This document shows, one piece after another, positions 15,350-28,100 of a stretch of 64,000 bases of DNA. The position numbers and the translations under genes were made by a program. Under the pieces are notes generated by a model. That model ran no database searches. It saw only the letters and a program-made list of their open reading frames with translations, and was not told the DNA's origin. The stretch lies in NCBI GenBank assembly GCA_029204225.1, contig CM055109.1, positions 21,776,422-21,840,421 of the forward strand, read 5' to 3'. The number at the start of each line of letters is the position of its first letter. Within the stretch, counting starts at the first letter, position 1. This stretch comes from Diphasiastrum complanatum. Taxonomy: Eukaryota > Streptophyta > Lycopodiopsida > Lycopodiales > Lycopodiaceae.

Positions 15350-15845
15350 TCATTTGTTACATTCACTAGTAGGCGGACTAGGTTGACCTCTCTTTTTCTT
15401 ATTAACTCTACCTTTTGTCAAATTATTTAAAGGCGCTGCTACCTTTGCATAACCTTTAATTGATTTACGAAAGAAAATTGTAAAACCGAGAAAAGATTTA
15501 AGTTCTCTAACCGTCTTCAATATCAGCCACTCAAGCATTGTTTTGACCTTACTCTCATCTATCTTCAACCCACTACAAGCAAGACCGAGGTACATAACTC
15601 GTGCTTAAAGAACTCACATTTAATTCTTTAGCATACAGTTTCTCTCATCTGAGAATATCTAAGATAGTCTTAAGATGACTCAAATGCTCCTTAAGTGTCC
15701 TACTATAGATGAGAATATCATCTAAGAATACAACCACATACTTTCCCATATATGGACAATAAATATCGTTCATCATCTGCTGAAACAGAGCTGGTGCATT
15801 CGTCAACCCAAGAGGAAGCACGAGAAATTCATAATGCATCAATTA
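15350..15845 (-). pseudogene. Ty3/Gypsy reverse transcriptase fragment
   Basis: The minus strand encodes [20 protein letters not shown] and then [11 protein letters not shown], the Gypsy RT active-site block with the catalytic DD, at 15645-15842. After a damaged link it continues at 15350-15595 with GLKIDESKVKTMLEW and ELKSFLGFTIFFRKSIKGYA, the RT/RNase H connection. Both ends are truncated: no protease precedes it and no RNase H core follows. Confidence 0.88.
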
Positions 15846-15859
15846 GATTCGCCTTGGTT

Positions 15860-16246
15860 TAATTCCATGTCAAGGGCAGTTTGTGACTAATAACCTTGAG
15901 AGGACCCAAACACTCTCAATGAGTCATATGGAATAGTGCATGTACGTGTGACTAATCTATGCTTGAGGACTGGATGTGGACTGTGACTATTTATAGTTGG
16001 ATTGCATGGGAATTTCATGAGTCCATGCATAAGATTCTACTCTCTATATATTGGGGTAGAGATTCTCTTGTCGACAACTTTTGGTTCAGTTTACTAGTTG
16101 TTCTCTTCTCCTCAAGCATTCACATGGCATGGCTTAGGGGCCAGATTTAGGATTGATCCAGGTTTGGATGGGTGGTTTTTCTCCTAAATGTCTCCTGTTG
16201 TGTTTTCCTATCCTCATCTTAGGGGTTTTCCCTAGTGATCATTACA
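15860..16246 (+). mobile_element. LTR 3' portion next to a primer site
   Basis: The sequence ends ...GATCATTACA immediately before the primer site at 16247, as an LTR should. No start copy is available, so the left limit is set only by the adjoining Gypsy RT scrap. No Gag follows to the right, so only an LTR-leader scrap remains. Confidence 0.45.
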
Positions 16247-16259
16247 TTGGTATCAGAGC
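16247..16259 (+). promoter_or_regulatory. Primer-binding site, tRNA-iMet type
   Basis: TTGGTATCAGAGC on the + strand, the standard plant LTR retrotransposon primer site, is preceded by a CA LTR end. Confidence 0.75.
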
Positions 16260-16724
16260 ATCACTAAGATGCGGTCTTGGATAGGATTGGAGACAAGCTA
16301 TACATCAAGTTGGAAGCACGTGGATTTATGTCCCGGATAGAACAGTTTTTGCTTTGATTGAATAAGCGTGCGAAATTAAGAGACGGGACAATTTTAGACA
16401 ATAAGAAACAATTGATCAAAAACGAATTTTTATAACTCTGAATCTGAATCATCAATATACATCACTTGCTGTCTTATCTTGCTACTATGTCTCTGATTGA
16501 GTGAGTGAGTATGAGTGTCTCATTCAAGTCTTGAGAGTGTTTACAACGAGTAGTGCACATTTATTTGACAGGTCTTTTGGCCTTTTAGTTACAGGTCTTT
16601 TGGCCTTTTAACATTGTAACAGTAGATCTAACCGTTTACGACGGTTGATATTCAAATAAACGCTCTGTTTCCAGGACAAATAATTTCTATTCGCGAATTA
16701 TTCCTTCGTCTAGTTTTTAGTGTT

Positions 16725-17640
16725 TCAAAGTTACTATTGACACTACTATCTTACATGGGTTTGTACTTTGTTTGTTATTATCGTGTCCCTTACTATACTA
16801 GTAATTATAATGTGTATTGGACAAGGTAGTTTCATTGACAAGTTTCAAGTATGTGATTTTCTAACCATACAGCCTCCTACATTATGGTTGTAAGACTTGA
16901 GAAATGCTTCTCAGGCAGTTACTATGTCACTGCTAGACTGGTGTAAACTTTGGCTAGTATTGTGAATTAGTTCATAATTTGGCTAGGAAAAACTATTATT
17001 ATATCCTAAGTGTTTATCTCGGTTCTAGAATGCTATTGAGAAATCTTAGGACATATTTGATGGCATCATCCTTGAGAAAATATGGCTGTCTTTTGCTATG
17101 ATGACACTTTACAAATTCGACTGACTTTAAAATTTGTATGTGTTGTATTGTGGCGATTATGTTCAATTTTGATTAGATTTGTTAGGTACAAACACACACA
17201 CACACACCACTCTTGTGCTAGAGAGGATTCCCCTCTAACATCCAACCATACTTGGCTAGATTTGCCTAGTATAATTTTGCCATCAATACTGGTTTTCAAT
17301 GTGTCAAATTACAACTGATATTACTATCTTGCACTGGTATGCACTTTATCTTCTATTGTCTTGTCTCTTACTACATGAGGCATTATAACAAGTTTTGGAC
17401 AAATTAAGCTCATTGACAAGTTTCAATCACTTGGTTTTATAACCATACGACTTGCTTACGTTATGATGATAAGACTTTCCTTCTCATGTAGTTATGTTAC
17501 TTCTAGACTGGTGTAGAATTTGGCAAGTATTGCGGACTAGTTCGAAAGTAGGCTTGGACAAACCTTGATTGTTTATCTCAATTCTAGGATGTTTAGAAAC
17601 CTCAAGATATACTTGATATTATGGTCCTTGAGAAAATGTA
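16725..17640 (+). repeat. Diverged direct repeat, two ~350-bp copies
   Basis: Copy 1 (about 16725-17090) and copy 2 (about 17298-17640) share an ordered series of blocks. These include ATTGACAAGTTTCAA, TAACCATAC, CTAGACTGGTGTA, GTTTATCTC..TTCTAG and CCTTGAGAAAAT. Many substitutions and small indels separate them, so the duplication is old. No protein is encoded. They may be two LTR or MITE-like copies. Confidence 0.75.
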
Positions 17641-17858
17641 AGTATCTGTTGACACTCCTGAATGGGAATACTTGTCATCGAAAAAAAACTTCCATATGGA
17701 GACTTATATTTGAAACTTACCCCCTGGGATGATTGTCTTCACATGGTTCTTATTTCCACATCCTATGTTGTTTTAGGTGTGCAGTGGGTATAAATACACT
17801 AGGTATACATGTTGCATCACCTCGTGTAGTTATCTTGTTCTGTGGGACGGTCGGCGAG

Positions 17859-17861
<3 letters not shown>

Positions 17862-17922
<61 letters not shown>
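17862..17922. repeat. (AC)n microsatellite
   Basis: About 30 CA dinucleotides. Confidence 0.97.
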
Positions 17923-17923
<1 letters not shown>

Positions 17924-18603
17924 CCAATTAAAAAATGCTCTCATGATTTACTTGCTTGTTTCGGTCACTATGATCACAATGAACAAACTGTCTTGAGTCC
18001 TTTTGATCAAACTTCATACAACACTCTTAATGTTAATAATGAAAAAATTCTTGTCAATAGTTTTTAGTCCTCTCAATATGACTTAGATTAGACCTGTCTA
18101 TTAAAGTATATATATACTTATTTGTGGACGGTAATGCCTTGACAATCTGAAATTGATAGTGCAATAAATATTTCTTTAAGCTGTTACTTAGGATAAGGGA
18201 TGGTGTTCCGATAAGCATTCTAAAAAGGGTAATGGCAGATCGCTTTTAACTCTACTTTAAAACTAGTCTGGGTGTAATTGTCTACTCTAGTCATCTTTAT
18301 GTAATTGTTTACTTTCAAGCACTGATTATACATTGTTAACCTTATAATTTTGTAACCTTGATTACAGTTGAAACAATGTCCAACTTTTTACTCATTATAT
18401 GGACAAAGTTAGAGTCATCTAACTTGGCAATGACTACTTGTTGTGACATGAATAACAACTGAGAATATGTGTAGACACATGTAGTTCCACAATAATGTCT
18501 CTGTTCTAACACAATTTGAAAACAATGTGCACTAAACATCAAAAATGGAAGGAAAAGCTAGCTGGCTATTATGGCTTTCATGATTTTTCCTGAGTAGAGG
18601 ACA
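17923..18603. other. AT-rich sequence, no feature recognised
   Basis: No domain, tandem repeat or LTR end is visible before the LTR start at 18604. Confidence 0.4.
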
Positions 18604-18905
18604 TGTTGGAGTTAATTTTACTCCTGCTCTTCCTAACTGCCCTCTGCTTCACTCAAGGAAATCACTCTCTCAAAGCAGTTTGTAGAAATACACGCAAAGA
18701 TCAAATAGGCAAGGCACCGCAACATACCACAAGGAACCGCTCGAGTCTAGCATGCGGTCACAATGCAAAGTCAACGAATCGAAAGAGGACCGAACGAATA
18801 CTACAAGTCATTACTTGCAGTCAGCATGCGAAGTGGACGAACTGCAGCTTACAAAGAGGACATGCCCGAAGGAACACCGCAAGTCAACGATTGTGTGGGA
18901 AGCAT
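18604..18905 (+). mobile_element. Truncated LTR copy (left LTR of Copia mosaic)
   Basis: It begins TGTTGGAGTTAAT and aligns with the start of the complete LTR at 20875 for about 300 bp, then diverges. Only the first third of the LTR is therefore present. Shared words include CACTCAAGGAAATCACTCTC and CAAGTCATTACTTGC. Divergence is about 10-15% by eye. Confidence 0.75.
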
Positions 18906-19046
18906 AATCCGCACTTTCACCACATTGTTGCATACTCCACTGAATTCTCAAAACAGTGTCGAGATTCCATATCACACAACGGAAAAGTTCTCACAATTCG
19001 AGATTTTTTCATGAACACAATTCAATGGCAAAACGAGCTTAGAATT

Positions 19047-19060
19047 GGCTCTAATACCAA
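19047..19060 (-). promoter_or_regulatory. Inverted primer-binding site
   Basis: GGCTCTAATACCAA is the reverse complement of TTGGTATTAGAGCC, the same primer-site variant found after the LTR at 21909 but in opposite orientation. This suggests a minus-strand element scrap or a local inversion inside the mosaic. Confidence 0.5.
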
Positions 19061-19249
19061 TATAAAGTCCTCAAACCAAGGATCCTATTCTAAGCATGCC
19101 AGTCACAAGCAACACAAGGGAACCTGATGGTGGACAAACCAATCCAACCCAACCTAGATCGAACGGATCTAGCCCCCAAGCTATGGATCAATCGCAAAGA
19201 GGAGTATGGCATCACACCAACAGCATCCTGCCACCAGTCATGCTATCAA

Positions 19250-19500
19250 GCATACACTAGTGAGAGCCCAATAGGTATACTTATATCCTCCAAGGCCCAT
19301 GCACCACTAGTAGTGCACTGTGACACCTCACTGGACACCTCTGCAGCCTATCTGGGCCACATCATCCAGTTCTCCAATGACTCAACTGATAGACCCATAC
19401 TAATCCACCATCAAGTGTTTAGGCCTACAACCATTAATTATGACATGTACACATAAGGACCCCAAATCCTTTATAGTCACAATTAACTTACGGGTTGTTG
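19250..19500 (+). pseudogene. Possible Gypsy RNase H-like fragment
   Basis: An open frame (ORF 19127-19456) contains APLVVHCDTSLDTSAAYLGH and RPILIHHQVFRPTTINYDMY. These resemble the Gypsy RNase H pattern (Asp-x-Ser ... RPI...S..L..AE.NY). The pattern is weak and atypical, and the piece is directly followed by Copia, not Gypsy, integrase. It could also be a chance frame. Confidence 0.35.
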
Positions 19501-19586
19501 GTCTACCGGTCCCTAGCGTGGACACGCTACTCTAGACCAGTCATGGGCATGACATCCTCTCTGCACATAGAGAAGGAAATTTATAT

Positions 19587-20220
19587 ATGTTGAGTCACGA
19601 TTATGTGAGTAATTCTGATGCTCATGCATGGCATCAAATATTAGGTCATTTGAACATGAGATCTATCTTGTATACACATCATAATAATATGGTCAAGGAT
19701 ATGAGTATTAATTGTCTCCAGCAGAAATCAGACTGTCTGTGCAATGTGCTTACTAGGAAAACAACCTAGAACAAGATTTTCTAAAGGACAAACCAAAAGA
19801 GCTAAGTTATTTTTGAGTTAATCCATAGTGACTTATGTGGTCCTATGAGTGTGCCCTCTTTGGGTAATGCTTTACATTTCATCACCTGTATTGATGACTT
19901 CTCCCGATTTACCAGAACTATGTTCATTAAGAACAAGTCTGAAGCATTAAACTGTTTCAGAGAATATATACAGTTTGCTGAGACTCAAACTGGTCAAAAG
20001 ATCAAGACCTTGCGGTCTGATTCAGGGGGAGAGTACATGTATGATAAAATTGTGGACTACTTATCTTCATGCGGCGTGCACCATCAGTTTACTGCAAGCT
20101 ACACTCCACAACAGAACAGAGTAGCTGAACGAAAGAATCGAACACTGTTAGAAGCTGCACGATCCATGATGTCCAATGCTCAATTATCCAATAAATTTTG
20201 GCTGAAGCAATTTCTATAGC
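19587..20220 (+). pseudogene. Ty1/Copia integrase relic
   Basis: The pre-integrase block (HAWHQILGHLNMRS, 19630-19680) is followed at 19845-20219 by the integrase core. Its acidic residues appear in CIDDFSRFTR, in TLRSDSGGEYM and as the Glu of VAERKNRTLLEAARSMM. Stops separate the zinc region from the core near 19770-19840. The frame ends at 20219 where RT should start; RT is absent. Confidence 0.88.
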
Positions 20221-20439
20221 CTGCTATCTGCAAAATTATTCCAACATAGATGTTGTCTTCCTTGAAGACAAATTTTATGTTTTTATGCAGAAGCAGCAAA
20301 TGCAGGAGTTTGTTCCAACAACTCCATTCACCGTCGATAGGCTCAAACCTACGATCGTTCAACTACAACAAATGCAGAAGTTTGTTCCAACAACTCCATT
20401 CACTATTGATAGGCACAGACCAACGATTGTTCAACCACA

Positions 20440-20760
20440 ACTTGTAGTAGTGGTTGAAGGAGTACTGAAGTACTTTCAAGCTACAAAGCATTATGCTTTG
20501 TGCTATAATTGTAATGCCAAAGTTACACTTACACATGTTGCAGCTACATTAGCAGTGAAGGAGATTATTTGGCTTAGAAGGTTGCTACAAGATCTGCAAT
20601 TTCCACAGATTAGTCCAACTATACTCCAGTGCGACAATCACAGCTGAATAGCTCTATCTCTGAACCCATGAACTCATTCTAGAACTAAAATTTAGTTCAA
20701 TTTCATTTTCTTAGAGAGAAAGTTTAGAATAAATATAATGTTCTAGCTTGCTGTCATACA
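20440..20760 (+). pseudogene. Copia RNase H tail fragment
   Basis: AATLAVKEIIWLRRLLQDLQ and TILQCDNHS (20530-20645) are the RNase H block of Copia, followed in broken frames by ADILTKPLS-like sequence near 20770-20805. It sits directly after the integrase relic, so the RT was deleted. Just upstream, 20281-20430 is a short duplicated segment in which TTTGTTCCAACAACTCCATT occurs twice about 70 bp apart. Confidence 0.75.
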
Positions 20761-20874
20761 TACAATATATTGGCTGACATTTTGACAAAACCATTGTCAA
20801 GAGAGAAACATTCTACTTTGGTAGGTATGTTAAATCTCAATCTAAATTCAAATTCGTAGTAGTAATCTTAAGAG

Positions 20875-21909
20875 TGTTGGAGTTAATCTTAGTCGTACTC
20901 ATCCTAACTACCCTCCACTTCACTCAAGGAAATCACTCTCTCAGAGCAGTCTACACAAATACACGCAAAGATCAACCAAGCAAGGCACCTCAAGATATCG
21001 CAAGGAACCGCCCGAGTCTAGCCTGCGATCACAATGCGAAGTGGACGACGAACCGCAAGAGGACGAAAAGAATACTACAAGTCATTACTTGCGGTCAGCA
21101 TGTGAAATGGACGAACTGCAGCTTAAGAAGATGACTAACCAAAGGAACATCGCAAGTCAATGATTGCGATCAACATGCGGCTGCAACCACACCACAATAT
21201 CACGCTCCCGCTCGCATACAAAGGAGATTTCCGCACCTGTTTACGTCTTCACGCTCCACTGTAATAACCGATCTATGGATCAAGTTAAAAGATCTTGTAA
21301 TTGTAAAAATCAGAATAATACATGATGATCCAATAGCTATATAATGAACTGAGCGAGTAGAGACAAATATATAGCGATCAGGATCCACGACATAGATAAA
21401 ACGACTAAAACTGGTCTTCACAATATCTGACTCCTCAGAGTTAGCGATTATAGTGAGAGTAAAAGTATTCAAAACTATAGCAAGTATTTGTTCCTATAAG
21501 TAGGATCACGCGCTCAACGCGATTGTCTTGTGATCTGATAGTTGTTACTACAACATTTAATATACAAAATCACTATTGTTCTATTACATTGCATTCATGC
21601 TGAATGTTTAAATAACTCTCACACTTTCTCCTATATTGTCACAATTATTAGTAACAGAGACTTTCATGGTTGTCTCAGATGCTAATCTATTAGCAATTCT
21701 TTATGGTTATCTATGACACCTACACTGATACTCATTATCAACAAATCAGAACTGCTCTATCATTCCGTTCTCTAAGTAATCCACGATCCTATCTTATTAC
21801 ATTATTAGTTATTACTGTCTATTGTTTTTCCTCTGTTGGGACGACAACCTACATTTCCGCTGCGACCTATTACCTTGTCATTTCCATCAGAGCTGATTAA
21901 ATTCCAACA
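20875..21909 (+). mobile_element. Complete Copia LTR (1035 bp)
   Basis: It begins TGTTGGAGTTAAT and ends TTCCAACA, a 7-bp inverted end pair (TGTTGGA/TCCAACA) with canonical TG...CA. To the left lie integrase and RNase H relics, as expected for a 3' LTR. To the right lies a primer-binding site, as expected for a 5' LTR. Confidence 0.8.
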
Positions 21910-21912
21910 TAG

Positions 21913-21925
21913 TTGGTATTAGAGC
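21913..21925 (+). promoter_or_regulatory. Primer-binding site after the complete LTR
   Basis: TTGGTATTAGAGC, a one-base variant of the iMet primer complement, lies 3 nt after the LTR end. No Gag follows. Confidence 0.7.
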
Positions 21926-24900
21926 CACAACAAGAGTGGTATCAGCCACCTCCAACAGGACAAGCTATTTGTTGATGCATCATTGCAATCTGCATAAAAT
22001 AACATGGATGATGCTAGCTAGGTGGCTTTTAGCATTTGCACACATGGAATTACTACATTTGTGCACTTAGTAGAAGGGTGAGTTTAAAAATTTCTAGGCA
22101 AGCCATATTGTGAGGCACTTAGAGATTCAGAATTTTATTGTACTCAGTCATCTTCATAATTTTGCAAAGAAAAATCTATCAACTTTGTATAGTATGTGGC
22201 TTGTGTTGGACAACCTGTTTGATATCATCGATGTATTAAATATGTTGTACCTCTCGTCTGATATGCTAATTGCCGCTTGGATGCACTAGGTCTACTCGTA
22301 ATGTATTTATGCTTTGTGTCACTCCAATTTCACACATTGTGTTTATAAGTCAAATAGTGAATTGGTGCCCACATGTAAAGTTGCAACATTGATGCATGAA
22401 CACTGACTCATGGACACACCACTACCCAATTAACCATTAATTAATATGCATAGACAACAATTTAGACGATATGTTGAGAGAAGTCAATATTTAATTTTGT
22501 TTTTTGTGGGTGTCCCAAGTTTGACGTCGTGGTAAACCCCACATAGTTCATTTGGAAAAAAACCGTCCCTTTGTCTTGACAATCATATTCCGCCTAGTTT
22601 AATATGTTTCATGAGTATGCATGGGCTATTTGCAGAGAGATTGATAATTTTGATTTCAAGTTTGTGCAAGATTCGGAATCATGGTTCATGAATCTCAATC
22701 ACCTCTGTTGGATATCATTGAATCAAGAACCATGGCGTTTTTGAGAAGTTCTATATTTAGAGGATAACCCGAAAAATTTGGCTGATAAGGCAAATTTTTG
22801 TTTCTTAAGTTCAACATCATGATGAAAATGATGTGACATGGGACTATAAAATTGTGTCCTTTCTTTAAAATCCCTCACCCTCTTTAGACAAATTAAGGTA
22901 GCCCTCAGTGTTTATTTCAAATATCTGAATTGATCATTGATAAATTGTCTTTTTTTCCCAATGCCTTGCACTTATATGGCTTATGGTGCATTGTACGATG
23001 TATGAACTCGTTGCTTATCATAGCTAAAGGAAGAACCTAAACATTTTTGCTATAGGTTTATGAATAAACGTACACAAGTTCAAACATTTTGCAAATAATG
23101 AATATGCAAGATTTGTGAGTTTGTTTTTTTGTTAAATATTTCATTTATCTACCAATTGTGGAGACATATTTCTTATATTTCATTTAGCTATATGCTAATT
23201 AAATTCCGTTAAAATAAAACTTCAATATCTCTATCTCTTAAAGCATCTCTAAGCCTTTTATTTGCCAAACGAGATAGTTCATCTGTAGTTTTATGGAAAT
23301 GTGACTCTAGATACTATCTTATGAGTGGAATTCAAGCCCAAAGCTTGTGTAATTGTAAAGGAATGTGGATTTTGGAAACAAATAGTTACAGCTTCAAGGA
23401 AGACAAAGATAAGAACTAGATTTTTTGTCACAAATATTGTTGAGATCCCTACCAAGCATAGGAACTCAATTGATTTTGCATCTCCTCCGTTCAAGGAGAA
23501 GGAAGAAACAATGGGCATATATCATTCTACAATTGACATTAAGAGTTCAATCTAAATAGCAAAATTGGAAAGATAAGTCCATTTGAGAGTAACCAAAACC
23601 CTCTATATACAATCTCTTCAATTTTTGTACTATTATGATTACCATCTTTGTTTGGAGGAGTACAATGGGCCTACCATATCGACTATTTGGAACATCAAAT
23701 GTTGATGTATATATATTAGTCAATATGAAACTAATTTTGTTTTGAGAAAGAAAAATGTGAGACGATGGTGGAATATGAAGTGGAGAGAATGGATGCAACA
23801 TGTAAGATGCTATGTTGGTTGAATTGGCTATAATGCTAGTATGAAACAAAATTAGGCAACAATCATGGGAGAACAAAAGTTGAGGGAGAGGGGGCCCTAC
23901 TTAAGTTTTGATGGTGTGAGTGCATCATGGTTAAGTTAAGATCCATATGGGACTCATGCAATTAGCTAGATTCTTGCCTAGATTTGTAGGACCATCACAA
24001 TGATATTTATGCTCCACTCCTTTCCGAATGTGATAGTATGCTATGCTCGATGATATTAGTGCTTTGGGACTTACTACAAATGTCGAGAATTAGTGATCTT
24101 CTACTAAAGGGATGACCCCCAGCACCCATTACTTTCCCAATAAAGGTGCCCTTTACCATAGTTCAAGGGTAGTTTAAGAATATATTAGTCGTGACTCGTG
24201 ATTGATATGAGGTCGCATGATACCCTAACCATGAGAAAAATATGTGAAGTTTCTAACTGTTACAGGTAAATGATTTTGTTTTATAAAAAGTCAAAAATTC
24301 TATAGTTCTCCTATCAATAATAACATTGTGGATCAATATACGCTAAGCTTCTTGTTACTATATAGGTTGGGCTTCTTGTTAGAGGGCACAACACTGGGAG
24401 TCCTGCCTTGCCTCTGTCGAGGCGCCAATCTTAGAGATGAAATTCGATCCGGTATTGCTTGACAATGGCATTTTGAAGTGTTTAATTAAGCAGAAGTTTT
24501 GGATGCCCGTCAAAATGGAAAAAAGACTCTTTCTATCACAATATAAAAGCATACTTGAACTACCCTTCAAATTAAGCCATGTCATGCTACCTTGAAAGGC
24601 AGTCTCCCAAAGCAAACGAAAAGCTGCCCTTCAAAGAAGGCCATCTTCTATTTCCACGTGTCATTTTGAAAGACAAATTTGCCCTTCAAACTGCAAACGC
24701 TTCGTTGAAATCCCTTGTAACCCTACATTGGATTTTTGCGCCTTTATCAATTACACGAATTTTCAGCCCGCTCTCTTGGATGCACGCCACGTGTCAAACC
24801 ACAGTAGTTTTAGAAACGTGGCAAAATCTGGGCATCTGAAAGACTATCTAACGGTTAATCGTCGATATCGCTGTAGCGGCTGTAAGAGAGGGGGAAGTCG

Positions 24901-25060
24901 GGGGCAGGTTATTCCAGAACGGTCAGCAGGAGAGACAAAGGCAGCCACGGGATATACCGGTGGGAGAATGCGGGGATACGGGCTATAGCCGGTTCAATAT
25001 GAGGTCAGCTCGAGGACGACCGGCCCTGTAGGTAGTCAGAGCAAAACCGGAGCAGGTAGA
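21926..25060. other. Intergenic, AT-rich, upstream of the MBD-PHD gene
   Basis: The first 2.5 kb shows no domain or repeat that I can name. From about 24700 the composition turns GC-richer towards the gene and should include its promoter. No TATA box can be chosen with confidence. Confidence 0.4.
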
Positions 25061-25167
25061 GACTAGGGGGAGAGAGAGAGAGAGAGAGAGAAAGAAGGCG
25101 AAGGAAGATCTGGAGAGCGAGCGAGCGAGCGAGAGAGGAGGGGAGAGGGAGCGCGAGAGAGCGAGCT
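25061..25167 (+). promoter_or_regulatory. GA-rich probable 5' UTR / core promoter edge
   Basis: A purine-rich leader contains (GA)n at about 25071-25092 and GAGCGAGCGAGC at 25118-25132, just before the ATG. GA-rich leaders are common in plant housekeeping and regulatory genes and can bind BPC-type GAGA factors. The regulatory role is inferred from composition only. Confidence 0.45.
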
Positions 25168-28100
25168 ATGGCGGAAGGGGAGACGGAGTGGCAGAGGGAG
25201 ATACAGATGCAGATGCAGATGCAGGTGGGGATGGGAGTGGCAGTAGGAGAGCCCATCGCGCTCATGGCTAGGCGCAAACCAGCCAAAGATCGACCCAATG
25301 ATCAGAAGCCCAAGCCCAAGAAGCGCAGACCACATCCACTGGCAGGCAGGTCAGGCGAGGGCGCTCCCATTGCGCCCCCCGGATGGCTGTGGAAGGCAGG
25401 GCGCAGGGCGACGGACATGTATTTCTGCTCGCCCACAGGCGAGAAGTTCAGAGCCAAGCATCTGCTGAGGGCTTATCTGGACACCCTTCCCAATCCGCCT
25501 CCTTTTGGGCTGTTTCGGTTTACAATCAAGGCTAATGGTGAGACAGTCTTTTCCACTCCCCTGATATCTCTCCTTTTCAACGCATCGTCGTTATTCTCTT
25601 GCTCTCCACGCATGTTTCGTACGTCCGTACAACCACATCCTCTTGTGCCGTACGCCCGTGGGAGTGTGTTGAAGAATGTCACCGAAGTTTTTAAAAGCGG
25701 TGCTTGTTATGCTGCAAAAGATTCCGTTTGTTAAATAGATAAGATCTTTAGCTAATGAAATTTGGGTTGATTGTTTTTGGCTTGTTTGCAAATTAGCTTG
25801 TTCCAGAGCAGAATTTGAACTCATAAGAGTTTATTTTAGTGCTTTGCCAATTGATTTTCAGTTTCCTAGATTTTATGTAACAAGTTTTTTACGAGAACTA
25901 CTCCAACTCGGTTAGCTGGTACATGGTCCACAGGAATTCACTATCAGTTTTCTAGGTTTTTTCTTCAGGCTAAGTGACAAGTATTCACAAGCACTTCCAA
26001 TTTGGTGAGCTGGCACCTTGTGCTGAGAAACGCATAGATCTGTATGTGCATTACTGCAACTCTGCTATGCACTGTCTAGGGGTGGTATTGTAAGCGAGTC
26101 GGTCTGAGGCCATTCCCAGCTACACATTCAGGCGTGTGGGAGGCTAACCCAGAAATTGACTTTGATGGGGGAGAGGGAGAGCACAGTGGAGGAGCACTGG
26201 GGCCAAATGGTGAAGTGTCTTTAAGTACCATTGCTATCTAGATGGTTTAGGGTTGTGGCGCATTATTACTTTATATGCTATATACTACTCTTTGGCTTTC
26301 ATTTGAAGTACTGTCTTGGTTGGACTGATGTGAAGAGGATTTATCGTCTCCTATGAAGTGGCATGTTTTAGAGGGACTCCTCGAGCTCAAGAGTTTGACT
26401 CCAATCGGCTACATTAAATATCCACACAAAAGAAGATGACTTGCATGCGAATGCACCTGGTTGATGCAGAAAAGGAGTCTTTTTGGGATGAGAGATATTG
26501 GGTCAACTGCTCTTAGTCTAATTCTCCTTAGAAAAATCACCAAAGTAGAAGAAGAGAGGATAGGGTACTAATTTATAGCTTACAATATCAAGGGTAAAGA
26601 ATAATTTTTTTCTATTATGCATCAATTACACAATTTGAATAGGAACAGTTTCTATAGTTCCTCGGCACTTCAAAGCCAGATAGTAGAATTTTTGGGTCAA
26701 CGGAAGTTGGTCCAGGGAGCTTTAAATTGCTCCATCAAATGACTAGCTTCATGGTTTGTCAACTTCACACTGGCAAGGTTCATATTGTACTTGATAGTAT
26801 ATGTGGGGTTACTCCTAATAGGCAAGCTTTTCTGATCAACCTTTATTTCGGCACTTTTGTTCACTTTAAGCTTTAACTCTTCTGGGCAGGGTTTGATTCA
26901 CAATCTATTTCTATAAGTTTGAAGTTCATAAAAAGGTTTGTAAACGATATCAATGAGAGTATTCAGAGTCAGAATGTCCATGATAATGTTCTATGCATGT
27001 GACAGTAGCCTTTTGGGTTGTTATATAGAAGTTCGAAGCATCGGTTTTCAAAAGTGAAATTGTGGATTACTATCCTTTGCTCAATGAAAGGAAATATTAT
27101 TTTCTCCTCCAAATTGTCGTTTGTTGCAAGAACTTGCTAAATTGTCCTTGTTGTTATTGAAAGGAAAATCAGAATCAACGAGCTACTTTGTGCAAGTGTG
27201 GTTTCAATCTGGACCACCTTAGTCTAATTGGGGTACTTCACTAGACTTAACACTGATGTACAACTTAGTCTAATTTCTCTGCTTGCTTTTAAATACTGAG
27301 GTTTTTAATAGGAGCAGTTTCACCCTGTTTGTGTTTGATATGATCAGAGGCAAGGTTGTTGACCTCTTACCGTTGATATCAGCGAACAACTGGGTAAGAG
27401 ACATTTGTTTTTCATGGAGGATGTGTTGAATGCTCGTCCCGTCTTTGTCATATGAGCACACTATTCATGTACACCTCATTTTCAGTGTTTGACATGAGCG
27501 TGCCATTTCTGGCACCCATTCTTTGTGTCATGTTTGTAAGACACAGATTAGAACAGCATGAAATTATAATCTTTTTCGTTGCAAAGAAGTAGAAGCTGAA
27601 CTTACTGTACAATCAGATGCCTTTTTGATTTTTTCCTCGCATGACAATGCCTGCCTTCAAGCGTTCCAGATTGCAGTTTTCCTTGTATGTTTTTGGGCGC
27701 ACTGTTAGTGCATGCATGTCAAGGTTTAGGTCATATATAAGTCGTCTTTGAGATCAAAAGCGAGATGAATTGAATTTAACGTGGTTACAGTGACCCAAAA
27801 ATAAATGTATGTAATTCTGGCTATGGTTGTGGGAAATTCATTTGAGTCACCTCTGTGGTAAGAGCATTTTGATATCACCTACAGTATCCCCTCTGAATCA
27901 CCCTAGTTTGGATTGTATTTTCTCACTATAAGGAGCTTATAGTGTGTTCTATCCTTGAGAAATGTTAGTCTTGTACAAATGTCAAGACTGGAATTTTGCA
28001 TGCGGATGAGTTTTCACATTCAAACTTCAAAGCCTTTATCTTTCTTCTCACCTACTAAAGTGTAAACCTTCTAGCGTAAAAGCTGTGTTTGTGTAAGATC

